This document shows, piece after piece, positions 1 through 8,021 of a stretch of 64,000 bases of DNA. The DNA is from Oscillospiraceae bacterium (GTDB taxonomy: Bacteria; Bacillota; Clostridia; Oscillospirales; Oscillospiraceae): contig JAHHSJ010000005.1 in the NCBI GenBank assembly GCA_020025295.1, forward strand, positions 1 through 64,000, in the 5' to 3' direction. The first letter of the stretch is position 1. Every line of letters begins with the position of its first letter. The translations under genes were made by a program, and so were the position numbers. Below the pieces are notes generated by a model. That model was not told the DNA's origin, ran no database searches, and saw only the letters and a list, made by a program, of their open reading frames with translations.

Positions 1-356
1 AAAAAGCATCGGATTTCATTTTATAAGGGGATTGTCCTGTTTTTGGTTGTTGCGGCAGTGGATGGAGCCATTCTCACATGGATTCCTTGCCCTTTCTGCC
101 TTTTAACGCGGTGTTTGCGGTCACACGACGGTTGACGGAGAGCGGAATGTTCGGTAAGATGAAGAAAAACCGAATTTGAATTCGCTCAAAGAAGGCAGAT
201 TGATCGAGAAACGCTGATTTCCCTGTGCTGCGTCCGGATTCCTGCGGAGCCGAACCCGGAGCGGATGTTTGCTGCCTGTAATCTGAGCGAGATAGGCCCG
301 GAGATTTTTAATGAATGCCCAGAACGACTTGATCTGAGGAAAAGGAGAGAAAACGA
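1..356. other. Window-edge region, possible decayed coding remnant
   Basis: No intact gene can be defined. Frame 3 is open from 39 to 179 and ends in a basic tail (GKMKKNRI). Frame 1 is open for 65 codons from 163 to a TGA at 358-360 that overlaps the start of the nitroreductase gene. Frame 1 at 1-132 encodes a hydrophobic stretch (IVLFLVVAAVDGAIL). Open segments in two frames could be the frameshifted end of a gene that begins outside the window, or chance. A clear ribosome binding site (AAAGGAGAG, 341-349) belongs to the next gene. Confidence 0.25.
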
Positions 357-869
357 ATGAATTTTATGGATTTGGCAAAACGCCGCTATTCGGTGCGTAA
401 ATTCCAGCCCACCCCCATCCCGGAGGAGAGTTTGCAGCGGATTTTGGACGCCGGTTGTCTGGCGCCCACGGCAAAAAATCTCCAGCCCCAGCGGATACTT
501 GTTTTGAAGAGCGCTGAGGCATTGGAGCAGCTGAAGCAGGTGACACCCTGTCATTTCGATGCACCGCTTGCGATGCTGATTTGTTATGATACCGAAGCCT
601 GCTGGACCCGTCCGGAGGATCAGAAGCCGTCGGGTGATATTGACGCATCCATCGTCACCACCCATATGATCTTTCAGGCCGAGGAAGAGGGCATTGGTTC
701 CACTTGGGTCATGAAATTCGACCCGTTTGCCGCTCGGGAGGTATTTCAGCTGCCCGCAGCTTGGGAGCCTACCGCGGTGCTTGTGATGGGGTATCCTGCG
801 GAGACGGCACATCCCAGCCATCTGCACGAAACCTACGCCGACCCGGATACGCTCATCTTTTCCCGTTAA
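357..869 (+). CDS. Nitroreductase family protein
   Basis: This 170-residue protein has the layout of a small FMN-dependent nitroreductase. The N-terminus (residues 4-17, DLAKRRYSVRKFQP) matches the RRSVR-x-F FMN-phosphate motif of the family, and APTAKNLQPQR (36-46) is the usual second FMN contact. The C-terminal half has the GIGSTWV and VMGYPAE segments typical of the fold. Such enzymes are cytoplasmic dimers that reduce nitro compounds, quinones or flavins with NAD(P)H; the substrate cannot be read from sequence. The start at 357 follows AAAGGAGAG at good spacing. A hairpin at 881-909 separates it from proC. Confidence 0.85.
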   Translation: MNFMDLAKRRYSVRKFQPTPIPEESLQRILDAGCLAPTAKNLQPQRILVLKSAEALEQLKQVTPCHFDAPLAMLICYDTEACWTRPEDQKPSGDIDASIVTTHMIFQAEEEGIGSTWVMKFDPFAAREVFQLPAAWEPTAVLVMGYPAETAHPSHLHETYADPDTLIFSR

Positions 870-880
870 TGGAACTTGCC

Positions 881-909
881 GCCGACCGACGAATCCCTCG
901 TCGGTCGGC
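881..909 (+). terminator. Hairpin between the nitroreductase gene and proC
   Basis: A perfect 12-bp stem (GCCGACCGACGA, 881-892, and TCGTCGGTCGGC, 898-909) with a 5-nt loop is followed only by TTTGATCC. The short T-tract suggests a weak or partial terminator, so some read-through into proC is possible. Confidence 0.6.
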
Positions 910-937
910 TTTGATCCAAAATCAGGAGGAAACAGAC

Positions 938-1738
938 ATGGAATGGAATAAAATTGGTTTTATCGGCTGTGGAAATATGGGAGGAGCCTTGGCTCAGGCG
1001 GCGGCGAAGAAAAGCCACGCCCTGTGCTTTGCTAACCCTACCCGGGCCAAGGCGGAACGCCTTTGCCAACAGCTGGGAGGCGAGGTGTGCAGCAATGAAG
1101 CGGCGGCAGAGCAGTGCGGCCTGATTTTTCTGGGCGTGAAGCCTCAAAAGCTGCGGGAAGTGATGGAAGAGCTGCGCCCGGTGCTGAATGCCCGTCAGGA
1201 TCGCTTTGTGCTGGTGTCTATGGCGGCTGGCTGGACCTTGGCGGAACTGCAAACACTTGCCGGGGAAGAAACACCCATCATCCGCATCATGCCGAACACT
1301 CCGGTGTCCGTGGGGGAGGGCGTCATTCTCTATTGCACGGCTCATGTTACGGAGGAAGAGGAACAGGCCTTCGTTTCCCTGATGGAGGGAGCAGGCGCCT
1401 TGGAGTCCATCGACGAGTCCCTGATGGATGTGGGCGGAACCCTCACCGGCTGCGGTCCGGCCTTTGCCGACCTCTTTCTGGAGGCATTGGCAGATGGAGC
1501 GGTGGCCTGCGGTCTACCCCGGGATCAGGCGCTGCGGTATGCGGCCCAGATGCTGCTGGGCTCTGCCAAGCTGGCGCTGGACAGCGGCGACCACCCCGGC
1601 GTGCTGAAGGACGGAGTCTGTTCTCCCGGCGGTTCCACCATTCAGGGCGTGCGGACGCTGGAGAAGGGCGGACTGCGCAGTGCAGTCATGGAAGCCGTGA
1701 TTGCCGCCTTCCAGAAGAATCAGTCCCTCGGCGGCTGA
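938..1738 (+). CDS. proC: Pyrroline-5-carboxylate reductase
   Basis: ProC makes L-proline from pyrroline-5-carboxylate with NAD(P)H. The 266-residue product has the expected length. It opens with a Rossmann dinucleotide motif (IGFIGCGNMGGALAQ). It contains FLGVKPQ, the SMAAG and RIMPNTPVSVGEG segments, and the C-terminal signature GVCSPGGSTIQGVRTLE that forms the P5C-binding helices in this family. The ATG at 938 follows AGGAGG at 925-930. An upstream in-frame ATG at 704 lies inside the nitroreductase gene and was not used. It is probably a single cytoplasmic housekeeping gene. Confidence 0.95.
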   Translation: MEWNKIGFIGCGNMGGALAQAAAKKSHALCFANPTRAKAERLCQQLGGEVCSNEAAAEQCGLIFLGVKPQKLREVMEELRPVLNARQDRFVLVSMAAGWTLAELQTLAGEETPIIRIMPNTPVSVGEGVILYCTAHVTEEEEQAFVSLMEGAGALESIDESLMDVGGTLTGCGPAFADLFLEALADGAVACGLPRDQALRYAAQMLLGSAKLALDSGDHPGVLKDGVCSPGGSTIQGVRTLEKGGLRSAVMEAVIAAFQKNQSLGG

Positions 1739-1814
1739 ACTAAACATCGTTGTACGAAGAAACCGATTCATCAGAATAAATTTAGTAGAACAATTTGTAG
1801 GAGAATTAGAAGAT

Positions 1815-2309
1815 ATGAACACGAAAATCATAAAAGTTGAGCGGGGAAATGTTACAGAGCTTGCCCCATTGGTTGCGGATTTCCGTGTTGCGCTTAAATC
1901 ATATAAAGGCATTTCATCTGTCCCAAATGTAGAAACTGGAAAAGATGAACTTTTTGAATATCTGGATGCTGACTTTCCGGTGTATGCAGCCATCCACCAG
2001 GGACGGTTTGTGGGGTATCTGGTTTGCAAGGTCGAGGAGCCCTGTGTTTGGGTCGAGTCACTTTTTGTGACGAATTCCTTCCGAGGACTTGGAGTTGCAG
2101 ATGACCTTATAAAATGTGCCGAGGAATTGGCGCACTCTTATGGGGAGGAAACTTTGTATTTTAATGTCCACCCCAATAATCATCGCATGATTTCTTTTCT
2201 GCGGAGGCATGGATATTCTGTGTTGAATTTGGTTGAGATACGGAAACCATACCATGGAGAAATCCTTACGCAAAACATTCGAGCTGGAGAACATCTGTTT
2301 GATTATTAA
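1815..2309 (+). CDS. GNAT family N-acetyltransferase
   Basis: The 164-residue product has the GNAT fold order. An N-terminal strand region is followed by VWVESLFVTNSFRGLGVADDLIKCAEE, in which RGLGVAD is the pyrophosphate-binding loop for acetyl-CoA, and by LYFNVHPNNHRMISFLRRHGY, the N-x-R-x-I-x-F-L-x-R-x-G-Y end typical of the family. The substrate is unknown. The gene is clearly more AT-rich than its neighbours, which hints at separate acquisition. The ATG at 1815 was chosen over upstream codons because the upstream extension overlaps the proC end and lacks family similarity; TAGGAGA lies at 1798-1804. A strong terminator follows. Confidence 0.85.
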   Translation: MNTKIIKVERGNVTELAPLVADFRVALKSYKGISSVPNVETGKDELFEYLDADFPVYAAIHQGRFVGYLVCKVEEPCVWVESLFVTNSFRGLGVADDLIKCAEELAHSYGEETLYFNVHPNNHRMISFLRRHGYSVLNLVEIRKPYHGEILTQNIRAGEHLFDY

Positions 2310-2384
2310 ATCAGGATTGGTTCAAAAATTTTTGTGTGATACAGGTATGCACTAACTTCTATTCATCGAGCAGGGATATAACCT

Positions 2385-2420
2385 AAAACAGAGCATGTCA
2401 AATTAGACATGCTCTGTTTT
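2385..2420 (+). terminator. Intrinsic terminator after the GNAT gene
   Basis: A 15-bp perfect stem (2385-2399 and 2406-2420) with a 6-nt loop ends in TTTT and is followed by ATATTTTT. It ends the GNAT transcript and could also work on the minus strand because the left side begins AAAA. Confidence 0.85.
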
Positions 2421-2521
2421 ATATTTTTCGCAATTCAATTTGCTTCTCTCACCGGCGTTAGCATTGTGTGTACACTTCGTTTTTACTGTCCATAGGGTCA
2501 GTCATCCGCCGGCGCATGCTT

Positions 2522-3100
2522 TTAGAGATTGATGTTCAGCTTGTCCGCAAGGCAGTAAGCACAGGCGGAACCGCCCAGATCGCCCAGAGAAACCACTGCC
2601 TGTATCGGGTTGGTTTCCGTCTCTTCGGGGCAGCGGTGTTTGCTCCGCCGTTTCAGCTGGAAAGTCCATGTGACATAGCCGTCCCCAAGGGAGACCATGT
2701 GGGCGCCGTCCAACTCCAGACAGGCCAGCAGACCGTTTTCGTTCTTGGAGCGGTGAAGGAAGGGGATGGTCAGAGAGTAGTCGTGATGCACTGCGTCCAC
2801 CACCGTCAGCGCCAGTGACCAATCCATGTAGGTGTGGGACAGCTGAATGGTGCGGTCCTCGGAGCGCAGGGCGTGGATGTGGAGCCGCTGGGGATCCTTG
2901 GGGTCGGCACCGCAGGCGTAAATGTCGATCAGGTCCAACCCGGCCTTGCGTCGGGCAGCGGCGTCGGCAATGTCCTGCCAGCGGAGCAGAAACAGCACCA
3001 CGCCGTACTGGGATGCGTCCAAAAAGGGAGCAAGCAGCTGATAGGTTTTTTTATGATAGTCCGGAGTGGTTTTATCCACCGGAGAAGAAAAAGCACACAT
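2522..3100 (-). CDS. Protein of unknown function
   Basis: I do not recognise this 192-residue protein. It is soluble by composition, with no signal peptide or membrane segment. It has an even mixture of predicted strand-rich stretches (LALTVVDAVHHDYSLTIPF, GDGYVTWTFQLKRRSK) and ends with a Cys pair (SACAYCLADK). The start at 3100 has GAGGTG 8 nt upstream. Codon use and GC resemble the neighbouring genes, so it is probably real. It lies in the same direction as the aldose epimerase gene but is separated from it by a terminator at 3169-3200. Confidence 0.6.
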   Translation of the reverse strand: MCAFSSPVDKTTPDYHKKTYQLLAPFLDASQYGVVLFLLRWQDIADAAARRKAGLDLIDIYACGADPKDPQRLHIHALRSEDRTIQLSHTYMDWSLALTVVDAVHHDYSLTIPFLHRSKNENGLLACLELDGAHMVSLGDGYVTWTFQLKRRSKHRCPEETETNPIQAVVSLGDLGGSACAYCLADKLNINL

Positions 3101-3159
3101 TCTTTCGTCACCTCGCTGTTTTCGCCCACCATCTTATCAGGTTTATTTTTGAAAGTAAA

Positions 3160-3200
3160 GGGAAAAACGCCGCCCGACATCGAACCGGATGTCGGGCGGC
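3160..3200 (-). terminator. Intrinsic terminator of the GTPase-epimerase unit
   Basis: A 13-bp perfect stem (3169-3181 and 3188-3200) with loop GAACCG reads into a T-tract on the minus strand (plus strand GGAAAAAC at 3161-3168). It ends transcription of the epimerase gene just past its stop codon. Confidence 0.85.
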
Positions 3201-3208
3201 GGTGGGGT

Positions 3209-4081
3209 TTACTGGAAGGTCATGCGGTAGGTGAGCTGCTTGGTCTCGCCGGGCTGAGCAATGCAGATGCCGGCCTTGTCGGTGAGCTTGCGGCCCACAA
3301 AATTGGCGTCGGGCAGAGTGGTCCAAGGCTCAATGCAGAGGTAGTTGGTGTCCACATCCTTGTCCATGGTCCAGATGCCCAGATAGGGGAAGTCTTCAAA
3401 CTCCACCGTCACATGGGTGCCGGACTTGCGGCTGACCAGACTTGCCTTGCGGACGGGCAGCTGATCCACCACCACCGTGTCCAGACCCACTTCCATAGGG
3501 CGCTTGGTGAGACAGCCGTTTTCCAGCGGCAGATTGCCCTTGGGCAGATCCATCATACCGCTTTCGTCCATGGCGTAAGGCTCCAGATGGTCGATTCCCT
3601 CAAACTGAATACCGTAGTCGCTCATCACCTCGCCGGGCAGCAGGGTGGTGTTGTAGGCCTCGTGACCGCCCACCTCAAAGGGCATTTCCCGGTCGGAGCG
3701 GTTAGTGATGAAGTGGCGCTTCACCAGCGTATTGCCCTCCAGAGCGAATTCCACCTCCAGCACGAAGGAGAAGGGGTAGACGGCACGGGTTTCCTCGTCG
3801 TCCTCGGTGTGGTAGCGGACATGAAGAGCGTCCTTCTCTACGACCGTAAAGACCCGATCCCGGCAGAAGCCGTGACGGGGCATGGTCACCATTTCACCGT
3901 CCAACTCATAGACCTGTCCGCTGAGTCGTCCGATGACGGGGAAGAGCAGGGGAGCGTGGCGGTCCCAGATGGCGGGATCGGCCTGCCAAATGCGTTCCAT
4001 GCCGTCCAGCTTCAGGCTGTTCAGCTCCGCACCCTTGGAAGAGATGGCAGCGGTCAGGCTGCCGTTGTTCAAAATATCCAT
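3209..4081 (-). CDS. Aldose 1-epimerase family protein (LacX-like)
   Basis: This 290-residue cytoplasmic protein belongs to the galactose-mutarotase-like superfamily. It has the LacX/YihR-type pattern: an N-terminal GAELNSLKLDGMERIWQ stretch, PLLFPVIGRL (about residues 44-53), a MPRHGFCRD segment carrying the expected catalytic-region His, a GGHEAYN segment in the middle, and IEPWTTLPDA near the C-terminus with the conserved acidic residue. Such enzymes interconvert alpha and beta anomers of sugars or sugar phosphates; the exact sugar is not evident. The gene starts 4 bp after the stop of the upstream GTPase gene, so the two are co-transcribed and probably translationally coupled. Confidence 0.85.
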   Translation of the reverse strand: MDILNNGSLTAAISSKGAELNSLKLDGMERIWQADPAIWDRHAPLLFPVIGRLSGQVYELDGEMVTMPRHGFCRDRVFTVVEKDALHVRYHTEDDEETRAVYPFSFVLEVEFALEGNTLVKRHFITNRSDREMPFEVGGHEAYNTTLLPGEVMSDYGIQFEGIDHLEPYAMDESGMMDLPKGNLPLENGCLTKRPMEVGLDTVVVDQLPVRKASLVSRKSGTHVTVEFEDFPYLGIWTMDKDVDTNYLCIEPWTTLPDANFVGRKLTDKAGICIAQPGETKQLTYRMTFQ

Positions 4082-4085
4082 GAAA

Positions 4086-6683
4086 TCACCTCATATTGTT
4101 CTGCTGAATTCGCAGTTCGATTGCTTTTTCCACTTCATCCACTTCCTCCCGGAACACCCGGGCAGAAACACGCTGAGCGTTGTGGCCCAGAATAATGGCC
4201 TGTTCCATGCCGTCGGAGGTTGCCACACGCACCCGGTAATTCTTGCCCAGTTCGTAAGAGGTGCGTTCAATGAAGGTGTCGGCGGTTTCGGCGTGCTTGG
4301 TGTAGACCACAAAGATGTTGTTAACCTTTTCCATGCTGCCGGTGCCGCCTTTGATGCGGTATGCGTCAAAGACCAGAATCACGCCGCACCGCTTGTAGCC
4401 CTGATAGTTGCACAGCATGTGGATGAGCTGGTTTCTGGCGGCGTCAAGGTCCTCCTGCGCCAGCTTTTTCAGGTCATCCCATGCGAAAATGATGTTGTAG
4501 CCGTCCACCAGCAGATAGGTTTCCGCCGGTGCAAGCTGGCTCAGGATGGGATGCTTCTCCTGCCGCCGCAGTTCAGCCTGCGGGGTGAAGGCTCTCGGCT
4601 TAATCGCACCGTAGGTGCGGACAAAGATGGCCTCCAGCTCCTTGTCTTGCGCCTTCGTGCCGGAATAGGTGGCGCCGCCCCGGCGAATGGAAGGAGCCTT
4701 CTCCTGCACCTCCGGTTCCGGGCGATAGCACCACGGAAGGTGCATATGCTCCGGCACTTCGTTCCACTTCACGGTAAAACCGCCGCCGTGGGCACAGAAC
4801 ACCGAGTCGGGGGTGTTTTCCAGATCAGCCTCCGGCTGATAGCCGATGGATTCCACCACTTCTGCCGTGTTGTGGCAGGGGCGATAGCCACCGGGCTGCA
4901 GATTGAGCCGCCCACGCCCCCGGGTGTAGGTGATGACCTCTTCCGGATAGTCCGCCATGGCGGACACCGGAGCAAAGCCGGTCAGCAGGCTGCGCTCACC
5001 GCTGGAATCCGGCAGCTCGAATTCACTGCCCATCCGCTGCAGGTCCGCCATAGCCCGACCGACGCACTCGGTGGGTACATCCAGACGGAACTGATACCAA
5101 GGCTCCAGCAGAACGGATTTTCCACGCATCAGACCCATGCGGATGGCACGATAGGTGGCCTCCCGGAAGTCGCCGCCCTCGGTGTGCTTTACATGAGCCC
5201 TGCCGTTGAGCAGAATGAAGCGGACATCGGTGAGGGGAGCGCCGGTGAGCACGCCCAGATGCTCTTTTTCCATCAGGTGGGTGAGGATCAGCCGCTGCCA
5301 GTTGCGATCCAGCGTGTCCTCGCTGCAGGCGGTGGCAAATTGAATGCCGCTGCCTTGGGGAAGGGGTTCCAGCAGCAGATGTACCTCGGCGTAGTGACGC
5401 AAAGGCTCAAAGTGTCCCACACCCTCTACCGGCTCGGCAATGGTTTCCTTGTAGACAATGCTGCCGGGTCCGAAGGTGACCTCCAGTCCGAACCGCTGTG
5501 CAATGCGGGATTGCAGCACCTCCAGCTGGATTTTGCCCATCAGCCGCACCCGAATCTGCTGCAGCTGCCGATTCCAGACCAGACAGAGCGTGGGGTCTTC
5601 TTCCTCCAGCTCCTTCAGCTTGGCAAAGGTGGTTTGAGGGTCGCTGCCCTCGGGCAATAGAATTTGATAAGTCAGCACGCTTTCCAGTGTGGGCAACGGA
5701 GCGTCCGGCTGTATACCAAGCCCCTGCCCAGCAAAGGTGCGGGTCAGGCCGGTCACGGCGCAGATACTTCCGGCTTCTGCCAAATCGCAGGTTTTGTATT
5801 TTTCACCGGAGTAGATGCGGATTTGGTCTGCTTTTTCTGACCAGACCTCGCTCTCTTCCATGTCCGGCTTGCGGTTGGAAAGCATGGTTTTGGGTTTCAG
5901 GCTGCCGCCGGTAAGTTTCATCCAAGTCAGCCGATTGCCCTGCCCATCCCGGGAGATTTTGTAGACCTGAGCGCCGAACTCTGAGGGGTACCGGGGCAGC
6001 AGGGTGTATTCGTCCAGTGCGTCCAGAAAGGCGTCAATACCCTCCAGCTTGAGGGCGGAGCCGAAGTAGCAGGGGAACAGCTGGCGGCGGTAGATGGCTT
6101 CCGCCACCGTGGGGGTGGTGAAGGAGCCTTGCTCCAGATATTCTGTCATCAGAGCTTCGGAGCAGGTGGCGATTTCCTCCAGTGTGTCAGCATCTCCGGA
6201 ACCAAAGGCCACACAGCCCTCGTCCAGCTGGCTGCGCAGCTGCTCCATCAGAGCCGCCCGGTTCGTGCCGGGGAGGTCCATCTTGTTGATAAAGAGGAAG
6301 GTGGGGATTTTGTGGTCCTTCAGCAGCCGCCACAGGGTTTCCGTGTGGGCCTGCACTCCGTCGGTGCCGCTGATAACCAGAATGGCGTAATCCAGCACTT
6401 GCAGCGTGCGTTCCATTTCCGAGGAAAAATCCATATGACCGGGAGTGTCCATCAGCACCAGATTGCGGTGCTTGAGGGGGAGCACTGCCTGCTTGGAAAA
6501 GATGGTGATGCCTCGGTCCCGTTCGATGGAATCGGTGTCCAGAAAGGCATCCTTGTGATCCACACGCCCTATTTTTTTAATGGTGCCGCTGCGATACAGC
6601 ATCCCCTCCGACAGGGAGGTTTTGCCGGCGTCCACATGAGCCAGCAGCCCCACGCTCAGCGGTGTCGTTTGTTTGTCATTCAT
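4086..6683 (-). CDS. Tet(M)-like translational GTPase fused to a YacP/NYN domain
   Basis: Residues 1 to about 650 have the EF-G/ribosomal-protection architecture: G1 AHVDAGKT (15-22), G2 DRGIT (56-60), G3 DTPGH (79-83), G4 NKMD (133-136), then beta-barrel and EF-G III-V-like domains. Residues about 720-865 form a second domain with LVDGYN (725-730), VFDAYRIKGG, a TKHAETAD stretch and a VATSDGMEQ loop, matching the YacP (DUF901) branch of NYN/PIN-like ribonucleases with its conserved acidic residues. Tet(M)/Tet(O) proteins are normally about 640 residues. The GTPase may act on ribosomes; real tetracycline resistance is not implied. AGGAGG lies 12 nt before the ATG within a small hairpin. Its promoter is at 6723-6752. 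Confidence 0.88.
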   Translation of the reverse strand: MNDKQTTPLSVGLLAHVDAGKTSLSEGMLYRSGTIKKIGRVDHKDAFLDTDSIERDRGITIFSKQAVLPLKHRNLVLMDTPGHMDFSSEMERTLQVLDYAILVISGTDGVQAHTETLWRLLKDHKIPTFLFINKMDLPGTNRAALMEQLRSQLDEGCVAFGSGDADTLEEIATCSEALMTEYLEQGSFTTPTVAEAIYRRQLFPCYFGSALKLEGIDAFLDALDEYTLLPRYPSEFGAQVYKISRDGQGNRLTWMKLTGGSLKPKTMLSNRKPDMEESEVWSEKADQIRIYSGEKYKTCDLAEAGSICAVTGLTRTFAGQGLGIQPDAPLPTLESVLTYQILLPEGSDPQTTFAKLKELEEEDPTLCLVWNRQLQQIRVRLMGKIQLEVLQSRIAQRFGLEVTFGPGSIVYKETIAEPVEGVGHFEPLRHYAEVHLLLEPLPQGSGIQFATACSEDTLDRNWQRLILTHLMEKEHLGVLTGAPLTDVRFILLNGRAHVKHTEGGDFREATYRAIRMGLMRGKSVLLEPWYQFRLDVPTECVGRAMADLQRMGSEFELPDSSGERSLLTGFAPVSAMADYPEEVITYTRGRGRLNLQPGGYRPCHNTAEVVESIGYQPEADLENTPDSVFCAHGGGFTVKWNEVPEHMHLPWCYRPEPEVQEKAPSIRRGGATYSGTKAQDKELEAIFVRTYGAIKPRAFTPQAELRRQEKHPILSQLAPAETYLLVDGYNIIFAWDDLKKLAQEDLDAARNQLIHMLCNYQGYKRCGVILVFDAYRIKGGTGSMEKVNNIFVVYTKHAETADTFIERTSYELGKNYRVRVATSDGMEQAIILGHNAQRVSARVFREEVDEVEKAIELRIQQNNMR

Positions 6684-6722
6684 AAAAAGGAGTGTCCTCC
6701 TGAAAGAAACTGATTTTCATCC

Positions 6723-6752
6723 AGTATAGCACACAACCGGGGAAAAAGTCGA
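6723..6752 (-). promoter_or_regulatory. Promoter of the GTPase-NYN gene
   Basis: On the minus strand TCGACT is followed after 18 bp by TATACT, about 35 bp before the ribosome binding site. The leader then contains AGGAG-GACA-CTCCT, which can fold over the Shine-Dalgarno sequence. Confidence 0.55.
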
Positions 6753-6820
6753 TAACCGAGGGAAATCTGGCGCTGTGGAATACATAGGACAGGGGCAGGG
6801 AAGAAGGTAAATTCTCCGGA

Positions 6821-6847
6821 AAAAGAAAAAACCGCCCACAGGGCGGC
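6821..6847 (-). terminator. Intrinsic terminator ending an orphan minus-strand transcript
   Basis: CCGCCC-ACA-GGGCGG (plus 6832-6846) reads into TTTTTTCTTTTT on the minus strand. No annotated minus-strand gene lies immediately upstream, so it marks the end of the RNA candidate described at 6822-7125. Confidence 0.75.
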
Positions 6848-7125
6848 AAACAGGATACAAATAACCCCCATCCGATTCCTCTTCGGATGGGGGTTACTGC
6901 TGTTCATTCTTGGTATCTAACATCAATTGTTTACCTCTCTTTCTACAGATTTGCAAACTCAGATCTCGCTAGCCACGATTCCTTCTTCGGTGCGCTCTGC
7001 ATTCCCGATTGCGCTCCTTGCGTGTGCTGTACTCACAGCTGGGACGGTCATCGATTGGATGCGACATGGATTCGATTTGCATGAAGGTTTGAACTCCTTA
7101 GTACATTGGACTCATTCCTTTCTGT
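6822..7125 (-). ncRNA. Candidate small RNA of about 300 nt
   Basis: A near-consensus promoter at 7132-7160 fires leftward into a stretch without a convincing gene. The stretch ends in two hairpins: a perfect 14-bp stem at 6862-6875/6883-6896 and the T-tailed terminator at 6821-6847. Internal self-complementary pieces exist, for example GCTGT-GAGT-ACAGC. Small open frames are present (37 codons beginning M-Q-I-E-S-M, with AAGGAG 11 nt upstream; and a longer frame from 6907 that reads through both hairpins), but none looks like a known protein. I could not match it to tmRNA, RNase P RNA, SRP RNA or a riboswitch. It may be a regulatory RNA or a short-peptide mRNA. Confidence 0.4.
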
Positions 7126-7131
7126 AACTGT

Positions 7132-7160
7132 ATATTAGCACTATTGCAAAGAGATGTCAA
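7132..7160 (-). promoter_or_regulatory. Strong sigma-A-type promoter for the small RNA candidate
   Basis: Minus-strand TTGACA (7160-7155), exactly 17 bp, then TAATAT (7137-7132). It lies in an AT-rich intergenic region, facing away from trmO. Confidence 0.75.
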
Positions 7161-7209
7161 CTGATTTGTGAAAAAATTTGTGCAAAATAGGGATAACTTT
7201 CTCCTCTGC

Positions 7210-7237
7210 TTGCCTAATTTGAGGGGATGGCTATAAT
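7210..7237 (+). promoter_or_regulatory. Promoter of trmO
   Basis: TTGCCT (7210-7215), 16 bp, then TATAAT (7232-7237), followed by GAAGGGGGG and the trmO start codon at 7270. Confidence 0.65.
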
Positions 7238-7269
7238 ACAAGATAGAACACCGAGAAGGGGGGACGATT

Positions 7270-7965
7270 ATGGCAGAAACCTTGAATATGAATATTATCG
7301 CCCGGATCGACACGGACTTTCCCACCAAATTCGGCATACCACGCCAGAGCGGAGTGGTGGAGCAGTTAGAGGGCAGGATCGTGTTTGCGCCGGAGTATCG
7401 CAATCCGGATGCACTGCGGGGCATAGAAGGATTTTCTCATCTTTGGCTGGTGTGGCAGTTTTCGGAGGCGGTGCGGGAGCACTGGTCTCCTACGGTGCGG
7501 CCACCTCGCTTGGGAGGCAACACCCGGGTGGGCGTTTTTGCCACCCGATCTCCGTTCCGTCCCAATGCCATCGGTCTGAGTTGTGTAAAACTGGAGCGAG
7601 TGGACCTCCATACCCCGGACGGCCCTGTGCTGTATGTGTCCGGCGTGGATTTGATGGATAGTACGCCTATTTTGGACATCAAGCCCTACATCCCCTATGC
7701 GGACAGCCACCCGGAGGCTAAGGAAGGCTTCACCTCCCGAAACTGGGAGCGGGCGCTGAAGGTGGAGTTCCCGGAACCGTTTTTGGAGCAGATTCCGGAG
7801 AACAAGCGTGATGCGCTGATCGGCGTGCTGGAAAATGACCCCCGCCCCTCCTACCAGAAGGACCCGGAGCGGGTCTACGGATTGCCCTTCGGCGGAGCAG
7901 AGGTGAAATTCACCGTGTCCGATGCCGATGGTGTGCTTACTGTGGTTGGCATAGAAATGGAATAA
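7270..7965 (+). CDS. trmO: tRNA t6A37 N6-methyltransferase TrmO
   Basis: TrmO (TsaA/YaeB family) methylates N6-threonylcarbamoyladenosine at position 37 of certain threonine tRNAs using S-adenosylmethionine. The 231-residue protein shows the family's compact beta-barrel signatures: FPTKFGIPRQSGVV (17-30), LRGIEGFSHLWLVWQF, RPPRLGGNTRVGVFATRSPFRPN and the GVDLMDSTPILDIKPY stretch, all in the right order. The Bacillus-type C-terminal extension that follows is also present. The start is fixed by GAAGGGGGG 7-12 nt upstream. It is a single-gene transcript ended by the strong hairpin at 7966-8004. Confidence 0.93.
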   Translation: MAETLNMNIIARIDTDFPTKFGIPRQSGVVEQLEGRIVFAPEYRNPDALRGIEGFSHLWLVWQFSEAVREHWSPTVRPPRLGGNTRVGVFATRSPFRPNAIGLSCVKLERVDLHTPDGPVLYVSGVDLMDSTPILDIKPYIPYADSHPEAKEGFTSRNWERALKVEFPEPFLEQIPENKRDALIGVLENDPRPSYQKDPERVYGLPFGGAEVKFTVSDADGVLTVVGIEME

Positions 7966-8004
7966 AAAAGACCGGCTTTGAAGTTGCTTCAAAGCCGGTC
8001 TTTT
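7966..8004. terminator. Bidirectional terminator between trmO and the CNNM gene
   Basis: An 18-bp perfect stem (7966-7983 and 7987-8004) with a 3-nt loop begins with AAAA and ends with TTTT, so it can stop transcription from both convergent genes. Confidence 0.9.
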
Positions 8005-8021
8005 GTTTCTTTGTAGAATGA

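Noticed and set aside
4086..6683. Annotation of the Tet(M)-like gene as a tetracycline resistance determinant
   Set aside because: The C-terminal NYN fusion and the housekeeping-like context make acquired resistance unproven; called a translational GTPase instead.
6680..6907. 75-codon minus-strand ORF resembling a small hydrophobic toxin
   Set aside because: Its hydrophobic part is the translation of a terminator hairpin and its poly-U tail, and it runs into the next promoter.
6887..7127. Plus-strand small ORFs with a hydrophobic segment
   Set aside because: No ribosome binding site, and the only clear promoter in the region points the other way.
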